Below, piece after piece: positions 51,150 through 59,633 of a stretch of 64,000 bases of DNA. Under the pieces are notes generated by a model, which worked only from the letters and a program-made list of their open reading frames with translations, was not told where the DNA came from and ran no database searches. Source of the stretch: Actinosynnema sp. ALI-1.44 (GTDB lineage: Bacteria > Actinomycetota > Actinomycetes > Mycobacteriales > Pseudonocardiaceae); the NCBI RefSeq assembly GCF_001984155.1, contig NZ_MTQO01000041.1, positions 1-64,000 on the forward strand. The letters are read 5' to 3'. Every line of letters starts with the position of its first letter. The stretch's first letter is position 1. The translations under genes and the position numbers were made by a program.

Positions 51150-53780
51150 TCAGCTGATGTCCGGCAGGTCCCTGAGCTGCCTGCGGGAGCTGATGCCGAG
51201 CTTGCGGAAGATGTTGCGCAGGTGGGCGTCGATCGTGCGGGGGCTCAGGAACAGCCGGGCGGCGACCTCCTTGGAGGTCGCCCCGGTGGCCACGAGCCGG
51301 GCGATGTGCTGCTCCTGCATCGTGAGCTGGTCGTAGGTGGGCGAGGTGCGGCTGCGCGCCTGCTCACCCGTGGCGCGCAGTTCGTCGGCGGCGCGGGTGG
51401 CGAACGCCTCCATGCCGATGGTGGACAACTGCTCGTGTGCGGTGCGCAGGTGTTCGCGGGCGTCGGTCCGCCGGTTCTGCCTGCGCAGCCATTCCCCGTA
51501 CAGCAGATGGGCCCTGGCAAAGGCCGGGGCCGCGGTGCCGGTGTCGAGGTAGTCGATCGCGGCGCGGTAGTCGTCCTCGTCGCCGGTCACGAGGGCACGG
51601 GCGTACGCCGCGACACCCAGGCCCCGCGGTGAACCGCTGGCCTGTGTCCGCTCGGTCAGCGACTCCAGTTCGGCCGCTGCGATGTCGTTCTCCCCGCACC
51701 GCACGGCCGCTTCGATCAGCTCGGGCTGGCTGATCCCGGCGACGTACAGGTCACCGGCCGCGGTGGCCTTGCGCGCCGCCGCCATCGCCGTCGGGTATTC
51801 GGCGAGGCCGTTGTGCACCACGGCAGTCGCCCAGTCCACGTTGGCCGCCAGCTGGCCGATTCCCAGCGCTGTCGCCACCGCCGACGTGGCCCCGAACAGC
51901 TCGGCGGCCTCCTGGCGCCTGCCGCGCATCGCCACGAGGTGGATCCGGGCGTACACCATCGGCGGCTCGCCCATCGCGTCGGCGATGGCTTCCTCCTCGG
52001 CGATCGCGTCGATCGCCCGGGACAGCTCGCCGCGCAGCGTCGCCGAGACCGCGGTCTGGGCGAGGCCGAGGCGCAGCACCATCGGCGAGCCCGAGGTCCG
52101 GCCGGTCTTCACCAGCCAGTCGACGACGGCGGCGTGCATGTCGTAGTCCCACAGTTCGCCCGCGACCATGGTCGCCAGCGCCGGTCTGCGCGTCCACACC
52201 GCTCTTTCGTCCGCGAAAACCTGTCGCAGCAACGGAACCGCGGTCTTGTGCCCCTCACTCGCGAGTGCCATCAAGGCGTCGAGGAGGTCGACGGTGCCCG
52301 GCTCGGACCGGACCGTGTCGCGTGCCGTCTCGAGGACCGTGTCCAGGATCCCGCTGGAACGGCCGACGAGCATGGCCATCTCCACCGCGTCGAGGAAGCA
52401 CTCCCGCGCCCACGCCGGATCCACGTCGGCGAGCCGTTTCGCCGCGCGCATCATGAACTCCGGCCCGCTGTCGTCGGTGTGCCGGGTGAACGCGATCTTG
52501 CCGCGCAGCAGGTCCGCCTTCGCCTGGCCACGCGTGTCAAGCGGGCTGAGTTCTACTGTGGACAGGAGGTCCGCCGCGGTCTCGGCCCCGCCCGCGTCCA
52601 GTTTGGCCTCCACCGCCGCGAACGTCCGGTCAAGGCGTTTGTCGCTGTCGGCGGACAACGCCGCCGCCCGTTCCAGGAACGCGGCGGCGGCCGCCACCCC
52701 GCCGCGTGACCTCGCCCGGTCCGCGGAGCGCTCCAGTTCGCTCGCCACGGTCTCGTCCGGTCCCGTGCCGGACTGCGCCCGGTGCCACGCCCGGCGGTCC
52801 GGGTCGGTCTGCGGGTCCGTCGCATCCGCCAACGCGCCGTGCGCGGTGTGCCGTTGACCCGCGTCGGCCGCCCGGTACACCGCCGACCGCGCGAGCGGAT
52901 GGCAGAACCGCACGCGTGTGCCGAACTCGACCAGCTCGGACGCCTCGGCGGCGCCGCCCGCGGCCGGGGCGATCCCGAGCTGCCGGGCGGCGGCCCACAC
53001 CAGACCGGGGTCACCGGTCGGGTCCGCGCTGGCGAGGGTCAGCAGCAGGCGCACGTCGCCGGGCAGCCCGGCCAGCCTGGCCTGGAAGCTGCGCTCGATC
53101 CGGCTGGCCGTCGACGAGGCGTCCGGCATGGCGAACCCACCGGCTTTGGGCAGTTCGAGCAACGCCAGCGGGTTGCCCCGTGCCTCGGCGACGATCCGGT
53201 CCCGCACCTGCTCGTCCAGCGTGCTCGCGTGCAGCAGCGCCCGGGCGTCCGTGTCCGTCAGACGACCGAGCGTCACACCGGGCAGGCCATCCAGCGACGT
53301 CGGCTCGTCCTGCCCGTCTCGGGCGGCGAACACCATGGCGATCGGCTCGGAGCCGATCCGCCGCGCCAGGAACGTGAGCACTTTCGCGGACGCGTCGTCG
53401 AGCCATTGCGCGTCGTCGATGAGGCACAGCACCGGCTGCTGCTGCGCCACCCGGCCGAGCACGTCCAGGGCCGCCAGGCCGATCGCGAACATCTCCGGTG
53501 TGCCGGTGGCCAAGCCGAACGCGATCCGCAGCGGCTCGGGCAGGTCGTCCTGGTGCCCGAGCACCTGGTGCAGCACGGCGAACGGCAGCTCCGACTCGAA
53601 CTGCGAGCCGGACGCCTCGATCACCGTGAAATCCGCCGCCGACTGGCGGACCCGCTCGAGCAACGCGCTCTTGCCGATACCGGGCTCCCCACGCACCACC
53701 AGCGCCCCGCCGGAGGCCTGGCGCGCGGCCCCGATCAGGTCGTCAAGGCGTCGGATCTCGTCGTTGCGGCCGATCAGCAT
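51150..53780 (-). CDS. LAL-type LuxR-family ATPase regulator
   Basis: An 876-aa regulator. N-terminal AAA/NACHT-like ATPase: Walker A RGEPGIGKSALLERV (residues 30-44), Walker B QQPVLCLIDDAQWLDDASAK. A long TPR-like helical middle follows. C-terminal LuxR HTH: LTMQEQHIARLVATGATSKE, VAARLFLSPRTIDAHLRNIF. The size and order are those of LAL (MalT-like) activators, common in polyketide clusters. It probably controls nearby oxidoreductase or ketosynthase genes; this is inferred from position only. Confidence 0.93.
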   Translation of the reverse strand: MLIGRNDEIRRLDDLIGAARQASGGALVVRGEPGIGKSALLERVRQSAADFTVIEASGSQFESELPFAVLHQVLGHQDDLPEPLRIAFGLATGTPEMFAIGLAALDVLGRVAQQQPVLCLIDDAQWLDDASAKVLTFLARRIGSEPIAMVFAARDGQDEPTSLDGLPGVTLGRLTDTDARALLHASTLDEQVRDRIVAEARGNPLALLELPKAGGFAMPDASSTASRIERSFQARLAGLPGDVRLLLTLASADPTGDPGLVWAAARQLGIAPAAGGAAEASELVEFGTRVRFCHPLARSAVYRAADAGQRHTAHGALADATDPQTDPDRRAWHRAQSGTGPDETVASELERSADRARSRGGVAAAAAFLERAAALSADSDKRLDRTFAAVEAKLDAGGAETAADLLSTVELSPLDTRGQAKADLLRGKIAFTRHTDDSGPEFMMRAAKRLADVDPAWARECFLDAVEMAMLVGRSSGILDTVLETARDTVRSEPGTVDLLDALMALASEGHKTAVPLLRQVFADERAVWTRRPALATMVAGELWDYDMHAAVVDWLVKTGRTSGSPMVLRLGLAQTAVSATLRGELSRAIDAIAEEEAIADAMGEPPMVYARIHLVAMRGRRQEAAELFGATSAVATALGIGQLAANVDWATAVVHNGLAEYPTAMAAARKATAAGDLYVAGISQPELIEAAVRCGENDIAAAELESLTERTQASGSPRGLGVAAYARALVTGDEDDYRAAIDYLDTGTAAPAFARAHLLYGEWLRRQNRRTDAREHLRTAHEQLSTIGMEAFATRAADELRATGEQARSRTSPTYDQLTMQEQHIARLVATGATSKEVAARLFLSPRTIDAHLRNIFRKLGISSRRQLRDLPDIS

Positions 53781-53802
53781 GGCATGAACAGTACCCAGCG
53801 GC

Positions 53803-54150
53803 CTAGCCGGGCACCTTGTCCAGGAAGCCGTGCACGTGCTTGATCCGGCCGTCCGCCAGCACGATCACGTCGAAGCCGACCACCACCGCGTCGTCGCCGA
53901 GTTCCCAGGTGAACCGGGCGACGTCGTGGTGGCCGTCGACCGGGCCGAGCCGGAAAGCCATGCCGGCGAACTGGTTCTGCACGGCCGCGAGCATCTGGTC
54001 GATGGCCTCGTGCCCGGTGACCGACGCCAACGGGTCGGTGTAGGTGGCGTCCGGTGTGAACACCTCTTCGACGATCAGCCTGCGCTTGGCCGGGTCGGTC
54101 TCGTTCCAGCTGTCGATGTACCGCTGTGCGATGGTCTCGTGTTCGCTCAT
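53803..54150 (-). CDS. SnoaL-like (NTF2 fold) protein
   Basis: A 115-aa protein: SEHETIAQRYIDSWNETDPA, RRLIVEEVFTPDATYTDPLA, GHEAIDQMLAAVQNQFAGMA, then the sheet ending VLADGRIKHVHGFLDKVPG. Nuclear-transport-factor-2 / SnoaL-like fold. ATG 54150. It is 22 bp from the LuxR gene start on the same strand, so may lead that unit. Function unknown. Confidence 0.85.
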   Translation of the reverse strand: MSEHETIAQRYIDSWNETDPAKRRLIVEEVFTPDATYTDPLASVTGHEAIDQMLAAVQNQFAGMAFRLGPVDGHHDVARFTWELGDDAVVVGFDVIVLADGRIKHVHGFLDKVPG

Positions 54151-54257
54151 GGCACAAGCATGTCCAGTCCGGTGCCCCTGGTCGATTACGTCCGAGGTCA
54201 CCGAGCCGACTACCGTGTGACCCCTCACCGGCCCCGATTGTCCACAGTGGAGTTGCC

Positions 54258-54737
54258 ATGCCCGAGTTGCGGCGAGTGTTCGCCAAGGTCGGATCGACAA
54301 AAGCGTACGCGTCGGTCGGGCGGCTGTTCGCCCCGCTCGACCGCTGGATGATGCGCGTCACAGGCAGCAAGTTCGGCCTCGGGTCGGTGTTCGGCCTGCG
54401 GACCCTGCTGCTCACCACGGTCGGCCGGACCAGCGGCCAGACGCGCCAGGTGCCGCTGCTCTACATCGAACGCGACGGCGGCTACGTCGTCATCGGCTCG
54501 AACTGGGGCGGCGAACGGCACCCGGGCTGGTCGTCGAACCTGCTGGCCGAGCCGCGCGCGCTGGCGACCGTGCGTGGCAAGCAGATCACGGTACGCGGCA
54601 GGCTGTTGACCGGCGCCGAGCGGCAGCAGACGTGGGACGCCGTGGCCGCCTACTGGCCCGCCTACACCAAATACGCCGAGCGCGCCGAGCGTCGGGAGAT
54701 CCGGGTTTTCCTGCTGGAACCCGTCGTGGAGGACTGA
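54258..54737 (+). CDS. F420-type (DDN family) nitroreductase-like oxidoreductase
   Basis: A 159-aa deazaflavin-dependent oxidoreductase of the DDN/FDOR-B-like group: LGSVFGLRTLLLTTVGRTSG, RQVPLLYIERDGGYVVIGSN, GGERHPGWSSNLLAEPRALA are signatures. The N-terminus is amphipathic. ATG 54258 has GGAG 5 nt upstream. It would reduce a lipophilic substrate (quinone, nitroaromatic) with F420H2. Single-gene unit before the ketosynthase. Confidence 0.9.
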   Translation: MPELRRVFAKVGSTKAYASVGRLFAPLDRWMMRVTGSKFGLGSVFGLRTLLLTTVGRTSGQTRQVPLLYIERDGGYVVIGSNWGGERHPGWSSNLLAEPRALATVRGKQITVRGRLLTGAERQQTWDAVAAYWPAYTKYAERAERREIRVFLLEPVVED

Positions 54738-54743
54738 GCCGAG

Positions 54744-54773
54744 TTGCCAACCAACTAGTTGGTTGGATACCGT
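54744..54773 (+). promoter_or_regulatory. Leaderless promoter with a palindrome in the spacer
   Basis: TTGCCA (54744-54749) and TACCGT (54768-54773), spacer 18 bp, 6 nt before ATG 54780. The perfect 20-bp palindrome CCAACCAACTAGTTGGTTGG (54747-54766) fills the spacer, so a bound dimer would block RNA polymerase. The TetR protein encoded at 56155-56715 is the nearest candidate. Confidence 0.7.
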
Positions 54774-54779
54774 GCGGCC

Positions 54780-55991
54780 ATGCGGACAGACGTGTGGGCG
54801 ACGGGCCTCGGCGCCATGACACCGCTCGGCGGCGACGTCGGCACCACCTGGGCCGCCATGCTGGCCGGGGCCAACGGCATCCAGTCGTTGACCGAGCCAT
54901 GGGCTCGTGACCTGCCTGTACGGATGGCGGCGCGCTTGACCGACGACCCGGCGGACGCGTTGCCCCGTGCCTTCGCGCGCCGTCTCGACCGTGGCGAGCA
55001 ACTCGCGATCGTGACCGCGCGCCAGGCGTGGGTGGACGCGGCCAGTCCCGAGGTCGATCCGGACCGGCTCGCCGTGGTCATCGGCACCGGCGTCGGCGGC
55101 GTGCTGTCCACGCTCGGCCAGAACCACGTCCTGGAAACCCTCGGGCCGCGCAAGGTCTCGCCCAACACCGTGCCGATGCTGATGCCCAACGGGCCCGCGG
55201 CCTGGGTGAGCATGGACCTCAACGCCCAGGGCGGGGCGCACACGCCGGTCAGCGCGTGCGCCTCCGGTGCCGAGGCGATCGCGGTCGGCCTCGACCTGAT
55301 CCGGGCCGGTCGCGCCGACGTCGTGGTCGCGGGTGGCACCGAGGCGTGCCTGCATCCGTTGCCGCTGACCAGTTTCGCGCAGATGCGTGCCCTGTCGGCC
55401 GACGACGGCGAATCAGACCGCGCCTGCCGCCCGTTCGACGTGGCACGCAACGGGTTCGTCCTCGGTGAAGGTGCCGCGATCGTGGTGCTCGAACGCGCGG
55501 GCCACGCCAAGGCGCGCGGAGCCAAGGCGCACGGCGTGGTGCTGGGCGCTGGAATCAGTTCCAGCGCAGTGCACATCACCGCGTCGGACACACACGGCCA
55601 GATCCGGGCGATCACCAAGGCACTGCGGGATTCCGGCGTCGACCCCGGCGACGTGGGGCACGTCCACGCGCACGCGACGTCCACACCGCAAGGAGATCTC
55701 GCCGAGGCGCAGGCGATCGCGAAGGCTGTCGGCGTTCATCCCGTTGTCACCGCGACGAAATCCATGACCGGGCACCTGCTCGGCGCTTCCGGTGCGCTGG
55801 GTGCCATCGCCGCGATCCTGGCGTTGCGAGACGGGAAAGTCCCGCCGACCCGCAACCTGGACACGCTCGACCCGGAGATCGACCTCGACGTGGTGACCGC
55901 AACCGCGCGGCACGGGCGGTGGACGACCGCGCTGGCGAACTCGTTCGGGTTCGGCGGCCACAACGTCTCACTGGTGCTGGGCCCACCCTGA
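54780..55991 (+). CDS. Beta-ketoacyl-ACP synthase (KAS II/FabF type)
   Basis: A 403-aa condensing enzyme. Catalytic triad Cys-His-His: Cys160 in TPVSACASGAEAIAVG, His298 in HVHAHATSTPQGD, His332 in TKSMTGHLLGASGA with Lys327. The His298 motif reads AHATSTP where FabF normally has AHGTSTP. Length is normal for FabF. No ACP, malonyl-CoA transferase or chain-length factor is near, so it is not part of a PKS cluster and probably acts in fatty-acid or lipid synthesis under its own regulation. ATG 54780 fits the leaderless promoter; the frame extends to GTG 54759. Confidence 0.92.
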   Translation: MRTDVWATGLGAMTPLGGDVGTTWAAMLAGANGIQSLTEPWARDLPVRMAARLTDDPADALPRAFARRLDRGEQLAIVTARQAWVDAASPEVDPDRLAVVIGTGVGGVLSTLGQNHVLETLGPRKVSPNTVPMLMPNGPAAWVSMDLNAQGGAHTPVSACASGAEAIAVGLDLIRAGRADVVVAGGTEACLHPLPLTSFAQMRALSADDGESDRACRPFDVARNGFVLGEGAAIVVLERAGHAKARGAKAHGVVLGAGISSSAVHITASDTHGQIRAITKALRDSGVDPGDVGHVHAHATSTPQGDLAEAQAIAKAVGVHPVVTATKSMTGHLLGASGALGAIAAILALRDGKVPPTRNLDTLDPEIDLDVVTATARHGRWTTALANSFGFGGHNVSLVLGPP

Positions 55992-55999
55992 CACCCCGT

Positions 56000-56142
56000 G
56001 CAACCAATGTGGCCTTCGTTGCACTGGGTGGAACCAATGTGGCATTGGTTGCACTGGGTGGAACCAATGTGGCATTGGTTGCGCGGGGTGGAACCAATGT
56101 GGCATTGGTTGCGCGGGGTGGAACCAATGTGGCATTGGTTGC
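56000..56142. repeat. Five 30-bp tandem repeats, each with an 8-3-8 palindrome
   Basis: The unit contains AACCAATGTGGCATTGGTT (arms AACCAATG and CATTGGTT around TGG) plus an 11-bp linker (GCACTGGGTGG or GCGCGGGGTGG). Copies of the palindrome start at 56002, 56032, 56062, 56092 and 56122, exactly 30 bp apart; the first has two changes in its right arm. It lies between the convergent ketosynthase and TetR genes. Confidence 0.95.
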
Positions 56143-56154
56143 GTCCGCCGACCG

Positions 56155-56715
56155 CTATTCGGGGCGGAGCATCCGGCGGGCCAGGTCGATCACCTGCGCC
56201 CGAACCTGCGTCATGTCGGCCGACTCGGGCAGTACGGTCCTGGTGAGCTGCGGCACAGCTGACGGCCACGCGGCGAGACCGATCAGGAACAACATCGTCA
56301 CCGCGGCGCGGGTGCCCGGCTCGGTGCCGAGCGTCGACGCGAGCGTCTCGACCTTGTCCGCGTAGTGCCCCGCCCTGGTCTGCTCGTCGGGCAACTCGCC
56401 GTCACCGTAGTGCAGCGCTTCCCACAGCATCAGCCGCAGCACTTGCGGGTTGTCGCGGTGGAAGTCGAAGAGCCTGCCGACGTACTCGAGCAGATCGCCG
56501 GACGGCTGGCCGACGGCCTCGGTGTGCTCGGCGAGCGCCTGGCTCACCACCGCCTCGAACAGCTTCTCCTTGCTGCCGAAGTTGCCGTAGAGCCGTTCCT
56601 TGTTGACACCCGCCTGCTTGGCGATGCGTTCCACGCGTGCGCCCGCGATGCCGTACGCGGCGAACTCGTCCCGCGCGGCGGCGAGCAGCTTCTCGCGTGT
56701 GGACAGTGCGGTCAC
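56155..56715 (-). CDS. TetR-family regulator
   Basis: A 186-aa regulator: STREKLLAAARDEFAAYGIA, GARVERIAKQAGVNKERLYG, then NFGSKEKLFEAVVSQ. GTG 56715 is chosen because a TAGAAT box (56723-56728) lies 7 nt upstream, giving a leaderless mRNA; ATG 56724 overlaps that box and is unlikely. Candidate targets are the ketosynthase promoter palindrome and the divergent cobalamin operon. Confidence 0.88.
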   Translation of the reverse strand: MTALSTREKLLAAARDEFAAYGIAGARVERIAKQAGVNKERLYGNFGSKEKLFEAVVSQALAEHTEAVGQPSGDLLEYVGRLFDFHRDNPQVLRLMLWEALHYGDGELPDEQTRAGHYADKVETLASTLGTEPGTRAAVTMLFLIGLAAWPSAVPQLTRTVLPESADMTQVRAQVIDLARRMLRPE

Positions 56716-56775
56716 CCCGAACATTCTAGGACCGTTCGGCCGTCCACAGACCCGGCACGCCTCGGGTAGGGTGAG

Positions 56776-56898
56776 TTCGCCGGGCCGCACGGACCGGTTC
56801 CGTCCAGGCAACCAGGAAGCCGGTGTGACTCCGGCACGGTCCCGCCACTGTGACCAGGCCACGGTCTGGGAGTCAGGAACTGCCCTGAACGGATGGCC
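56776..56898 (+). ncRNA. Cobalamin riboswitch
   Basis: The conserved core is readable: GAAGCCGGTGTGACTCCGGC (56815-56834 region), then ACGGTCCCGCCACTGTGACC and later GGGAGTCAGGAACTGCC. These are the AdoCbl riboswitch B12-box elements in order. A TAGGGT -10 (56767-56772) precedes it. It ends about 40 nt before ATG 56936, so folding likely controls access to the ribosome site. High cobalamin should switch the following operon off. Confidence 0.9.
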
Positions 56899-56935
56899 CA
56901 GCTGGGACGAGGACATCCCGGACGGAGTGGTGACC

Positions 56936-57895
56936 ATGCGTTTACGGGCGTTGGCCCTTGCTGTTTGCCTGGTGTCGGCGGGGTGCGCGAGCCAGCCCGC
57001 AGCGGCACCGCAGACAGCTCAGTCGGCGGTGACGGTCGACAACTGCGGCAAGCAGATCGCGTTCGACCGCGTGCCCCAGCGGGTTGTCGGGTACTACCAG
57101 CACCCCACCGAGATCATGATCGCGCTGGGACTGCGGGACAAGCTCATCGGCATGGCGTACCCGGACAACGACCCGCTGCCCCGGTACGCGGCCGACTACC
57201 GGTCAGTCCCGCGGATCTCGGACAAGGACGCCTCGTTCGAACAGGTCCTCGCCAAATCGCCGGACCTGGTCTACGGCGGCTACGACAGCGCTTTCGAGGA
57301 CAAGTCCGGCCGCTCACGGGACACGTTCGCGGGCGCGGGCATCAAGACGTACCTCAGCCGTGAGGCGTGTCTCGACCGCGCGGTCACCATGGACGACGTC
57401 TACGAGGAACTCCGCACGGTCGGCGGCATCTTCCAGGTCCCGGACCGCGCGGACGCGCTGATCGCGGACATGAAGGCGAGCATCACCAGGACGACACAAC
57501 GCCTGACCGGCGCCGAACCGCTGAAGGTCTTCGTCTACGACAGCGGCGAGGCGACGGCGTACACCGCGGCGGGAACGGGAATCGGCACCGAGATCATCAA
57601 GCTGGCCGGTGGTCGCAACGTGTTCGCCGACGTCCAGAAGGACTGGGCGGACGTGTCGTGGGAGCAGGTGCTGCAACGGTCGCCGGACTTGATCGTGGTC
57701 TACGACTACTTCGGCACACCCGCGCCGGACAAGAAGATCGAGCTGTTGCTGAGCAAGCCGGAACTGGCGAACGTCCCGGCGATCAGGAACCGCCGGTTCG
57801 CCCGGCTGACCCTGCAGGACACCGTGCTGGGTGTGCGGGCGCCGTACGCGGTCGAAACCCTGGCAGCCCAGGTGCACCCAGACCGGACCCCATGA
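56936..57895 (+). CDS. ABC transporter substrate-binding lipoprotein, corrinoid/siderophore type
   Basis: A 319-aa lipoprotein: MRLRALALAVCLVSAGCAS with lipobox SAGC (Cys17). The mature part is a FecB/BtuF-type binding protein: DRVPQRVVGYYQHPTEIMIA, SFEQVLAKSPDLVYGGYDSA, WADVSWEQVLQRSPDLIVVY. GGAG ribosome site 9 nt before ATG. It is the first gene after a cobalamin riboswitch, so a corrinoid or cobinamide cargo is more likely than iron-siderophore. Stop overlaps the next gene. Confidence 0.88.
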   Translation: MRLRALALAVCLVSAGCASQPAAAPQTAQSAVTVDNCGKQIAFDRVPQRVVGYYQHPTEIMIALGLRDKLIGMAYPDNDPLPRYAADYRSVPRISDKDASFEQVLAKSPDLVYGGYDSAFEDKSGRSRDTFAGAGIKTYLSREACLDRAVTMDDVYEELRTVGGIFQVPDRADALIADMKASITRTTQRLTGAEPLKVFVYDSGEATAYTAAGTGIGTEIIKLAGGRNVFADVQKDWADVSWEQVLQRSPDLIVVYDYFGTPAPDKKIELLLSKPELANVPAIRNRRFARLTLQDTVLGVRAPYAVETLAAQVHPDRTP

Positions 57896-58599
57896 ACCCC
57901 GTCACCGACAACGAGGTCACGCGGGCACTCGCGCATGTGACGACCCTCGGCGGCATGTTCACGATCCAGCCGGAGCACCAAACGGGCGGCGGACTCCTCG
58001 GCGCGGAATGCGCCGACCACGCGGCCATCGGTGCTCGCCTGGCGGCCGTCGGAGCGTCGTACGGCACGGACGAAGTACGGGTCGCCGCGTCCATGCTCCA
58101 GTACGAGTTGTCCGCGCGGCTGCTGGCCGTGCTGGTGGGTACGTGGAGCCACCACCGCATCGTGGTGGACCCGGCCGGATTCACCGTCGGCGCGGACCGT
58201 GGCGCGTGGCAGCTCGCCGCGGCGCGACATCGAGCGTGGCGCGCGACTGACGTACCGGCGAGCCGGATAGTGCACCTGGTCGCGGGGCGCCTGGAAGTAC
58301 TGCACCGGACGATTCGATCCCACACGCGGATCGCCGACGGACTGCTGTGGGGCAACGTCGCCTCGACGGCGACAGTGGTCCTGCACGGTATCGAGGAACC
58401 CGGCCCGCTGGCTCGTGCCCGCGCGCTGGTCTCCACCGCGCTCGAGGTGGACCCGTTGCGGCACCGGCTGGACGGGACCGTCGGCGGGAAGATCACCCGC
58501 AGGAGCTGCTGTCTGTACTACCGCACGAACGATCCACGGCCGTGCGAGGACTGCCCGCTGACCGGCGCCACGGTCACCCGGCTCAGGAGGTCCGGGTGA
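57892..58599 (+). CDS. FhuF-like [2Fe-2S] reductase in a B12-riboswitch operon
   Basis: A 235-aa protein. The C-terminal motif RRSCCLYYRTNDPRPCEDCP (Cys-Cys-x10-Cys-x2-Cys) is the [2Fe-2S] binding site of the FhuF ferric-siderophore reductase family. The N-terminal part (AALHVTTLGG-type, ALAHVTTLGGMFTIQPEHQT) fits the same group. It lies between the binding protein and the permease and overlaps both. FhuF normally reduces Fe(III) to release it from siderophores; with a cobalamin riboswitch upstream a role in reducing an imported corrinoid is possible. This is inference. Confidence 0.82.
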   Translation: MNPVTDNEVTRALAHVTTLGGMFTIQPEHQTGGGLLGAECADHAAIGARLAAVGASYGTDEVRVAASMLQYELSARLLAVLVGTWSHHRIVVDPAGFTVGADRGAWQLAAARHRAWRATDVPASRIVHLVAGRLEVLHRTIRSHTRIADGLLWGNVASTATVVLHGIEEPGPLARARALVSTALEVDPLRHRLDGTVGGKITRRSCCLYYRTNDPRPCEDCPLTGATVTRLRRSG

Positions 58600-59633
58600 C
58601 CCGTGCGAGGTATCCCGTGGTCCTGGTCGTCCTGGCGGCGTTCCTCGGTGTGTCGATGGTCGCCGGGATCGCGATCGGGTCGGTCGCCGTGGCACCGCTG
58701 GACGTCGTCACCGCTGTGCTGCACCGGATCGTGCCGGATCTCGTGGCTTCGACCGGGCCGGAGTACGTCGACGCCCTGATCGCCACGACCCGTGGACCGA
58801 GGGTCGTCGTCGGCGCGGTGGTCGGCGCCGGGCTGGCGACAGTCGGGATGGTTCTCCAGGCGCTGGTGCGCAATCCACTCGCGGACCCGTACCTGCTGGG
58901 TGTCTCCTCGGGTGCGTCGGTCGGTGCGGTGATGGCGATTCTGTCCGGTGCCATGGTGTTCGGGGTGGCGACGACGTCGATCGCCGCCTTCCTGGGGGCC
59001 TTGGTCGCCTTGCTGGTGGTGTACTTCGTGGCACGGGCCGGTGGGCGCATCACGACCATCGGCCTTGTCCTTGCCGGAGTCGCCGTCGCCTACGTGCTGT
59101 CCGCGTTGACCAGCCTGATGTTGTTGCTCGCGGACAGTGCCCAGCACGCGCGTCAGGTGCTGACGTGGTTGCTCGGTGGGCTCGGCGGGTCCACCTGGGC
59201 GTCGATGTGGCTGCCGTTGACGGCGGTGTGCGTCGGGCTTGTGCTGCTGATGGCTCGTGCCCGCGCCTTGAACCTGCTCTACGCGGGGGAGGACGCGGCC
59301 GTCGCGATGGGCTTGGACGTGAGCCGGTTCCGGGCGTGGATGTTCGTGCTCACCTCTGTGCTGACCGGACTGCTCGTCGCGGTCAGCGGGCCGATCGGCT
59401 TCGTGGGGCTGATCCTGCCGCACGCGGTGCGGTTGGTCGTCGGCAGCGATCACCGGCGCGCGCTGCCCGCGGCGGCGCTGGCCGGGGCGTCGTTCCTCGT
59501 CCTCGCCGACATCGTGGCGCGGACTGTTGCCTCGCCGCAGGAAATCCCGGTCGGCGTGTTCACGGCGCTGTGCGGTGGCCCGTTCTTCCTGTGGCTGGTC
59601 CGACGGCAGGCGCGCAGGGGAGCGGCGGCATGA
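58596..59633 (+). CDS. FecCD-family ABC permease
   Basis: A 345-aa permease of the BtuC/FecCD family with about ten membrane segments: RGPRVVVGAVVGAGLATVGM, QALVRNPLADPYLLGVSSGA (family signature), GFVGLILPHAVRLVVGSDHR. GTG 58596 overlaps the FhuF-like stop. Length is normal. Forms the channel for the cargo brought by the binding lipoprotein. Confidence 0.93.
   Translation: MTRARYPVVLVVLAAFLGVSMVAGIAIGSVAVAPLDVVTAVLHRIVPDLVASTGPEYVDALIATTRGPRVVVGAVVGAGLATVGMVLQALVRNPLADPYLLGVSSGASVGAVMAILSGAMVFGVATTSIAAFLGALVALLVVYFVARAGGRITTIGLVLAGVAVAYVLSALTSLMLLLADSAQHARQVLTWLLGGLGGSTWASMWLPLTAVCVGLVLLMARARALNLLYAGEDAAVAMGLDVSRFRAWMFVLTSVLTGLLVAVSGPIGFVGLILPHAVRLVVGSDHRRALPAAALAGASFLVLADIVARTVASPQEIPVGVFTALCGGPFFLWLVRRQARRGAAA

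Noticed and set aside
54780-55991. Part of a type II polyketide cluster
   Set aside because: Only one ketosynthase with intact Cys; no chain-length factor, ACP, cyclase or reductase next to it. The SnoaL-like genes nearby belong to separate units.
56000-56142. CRISPR array
   Set aside because: The repeat period is 30 bp with an 11-bp linker that is itself repeated; there are no unique spacers of 30-40 bp and no cas genes.
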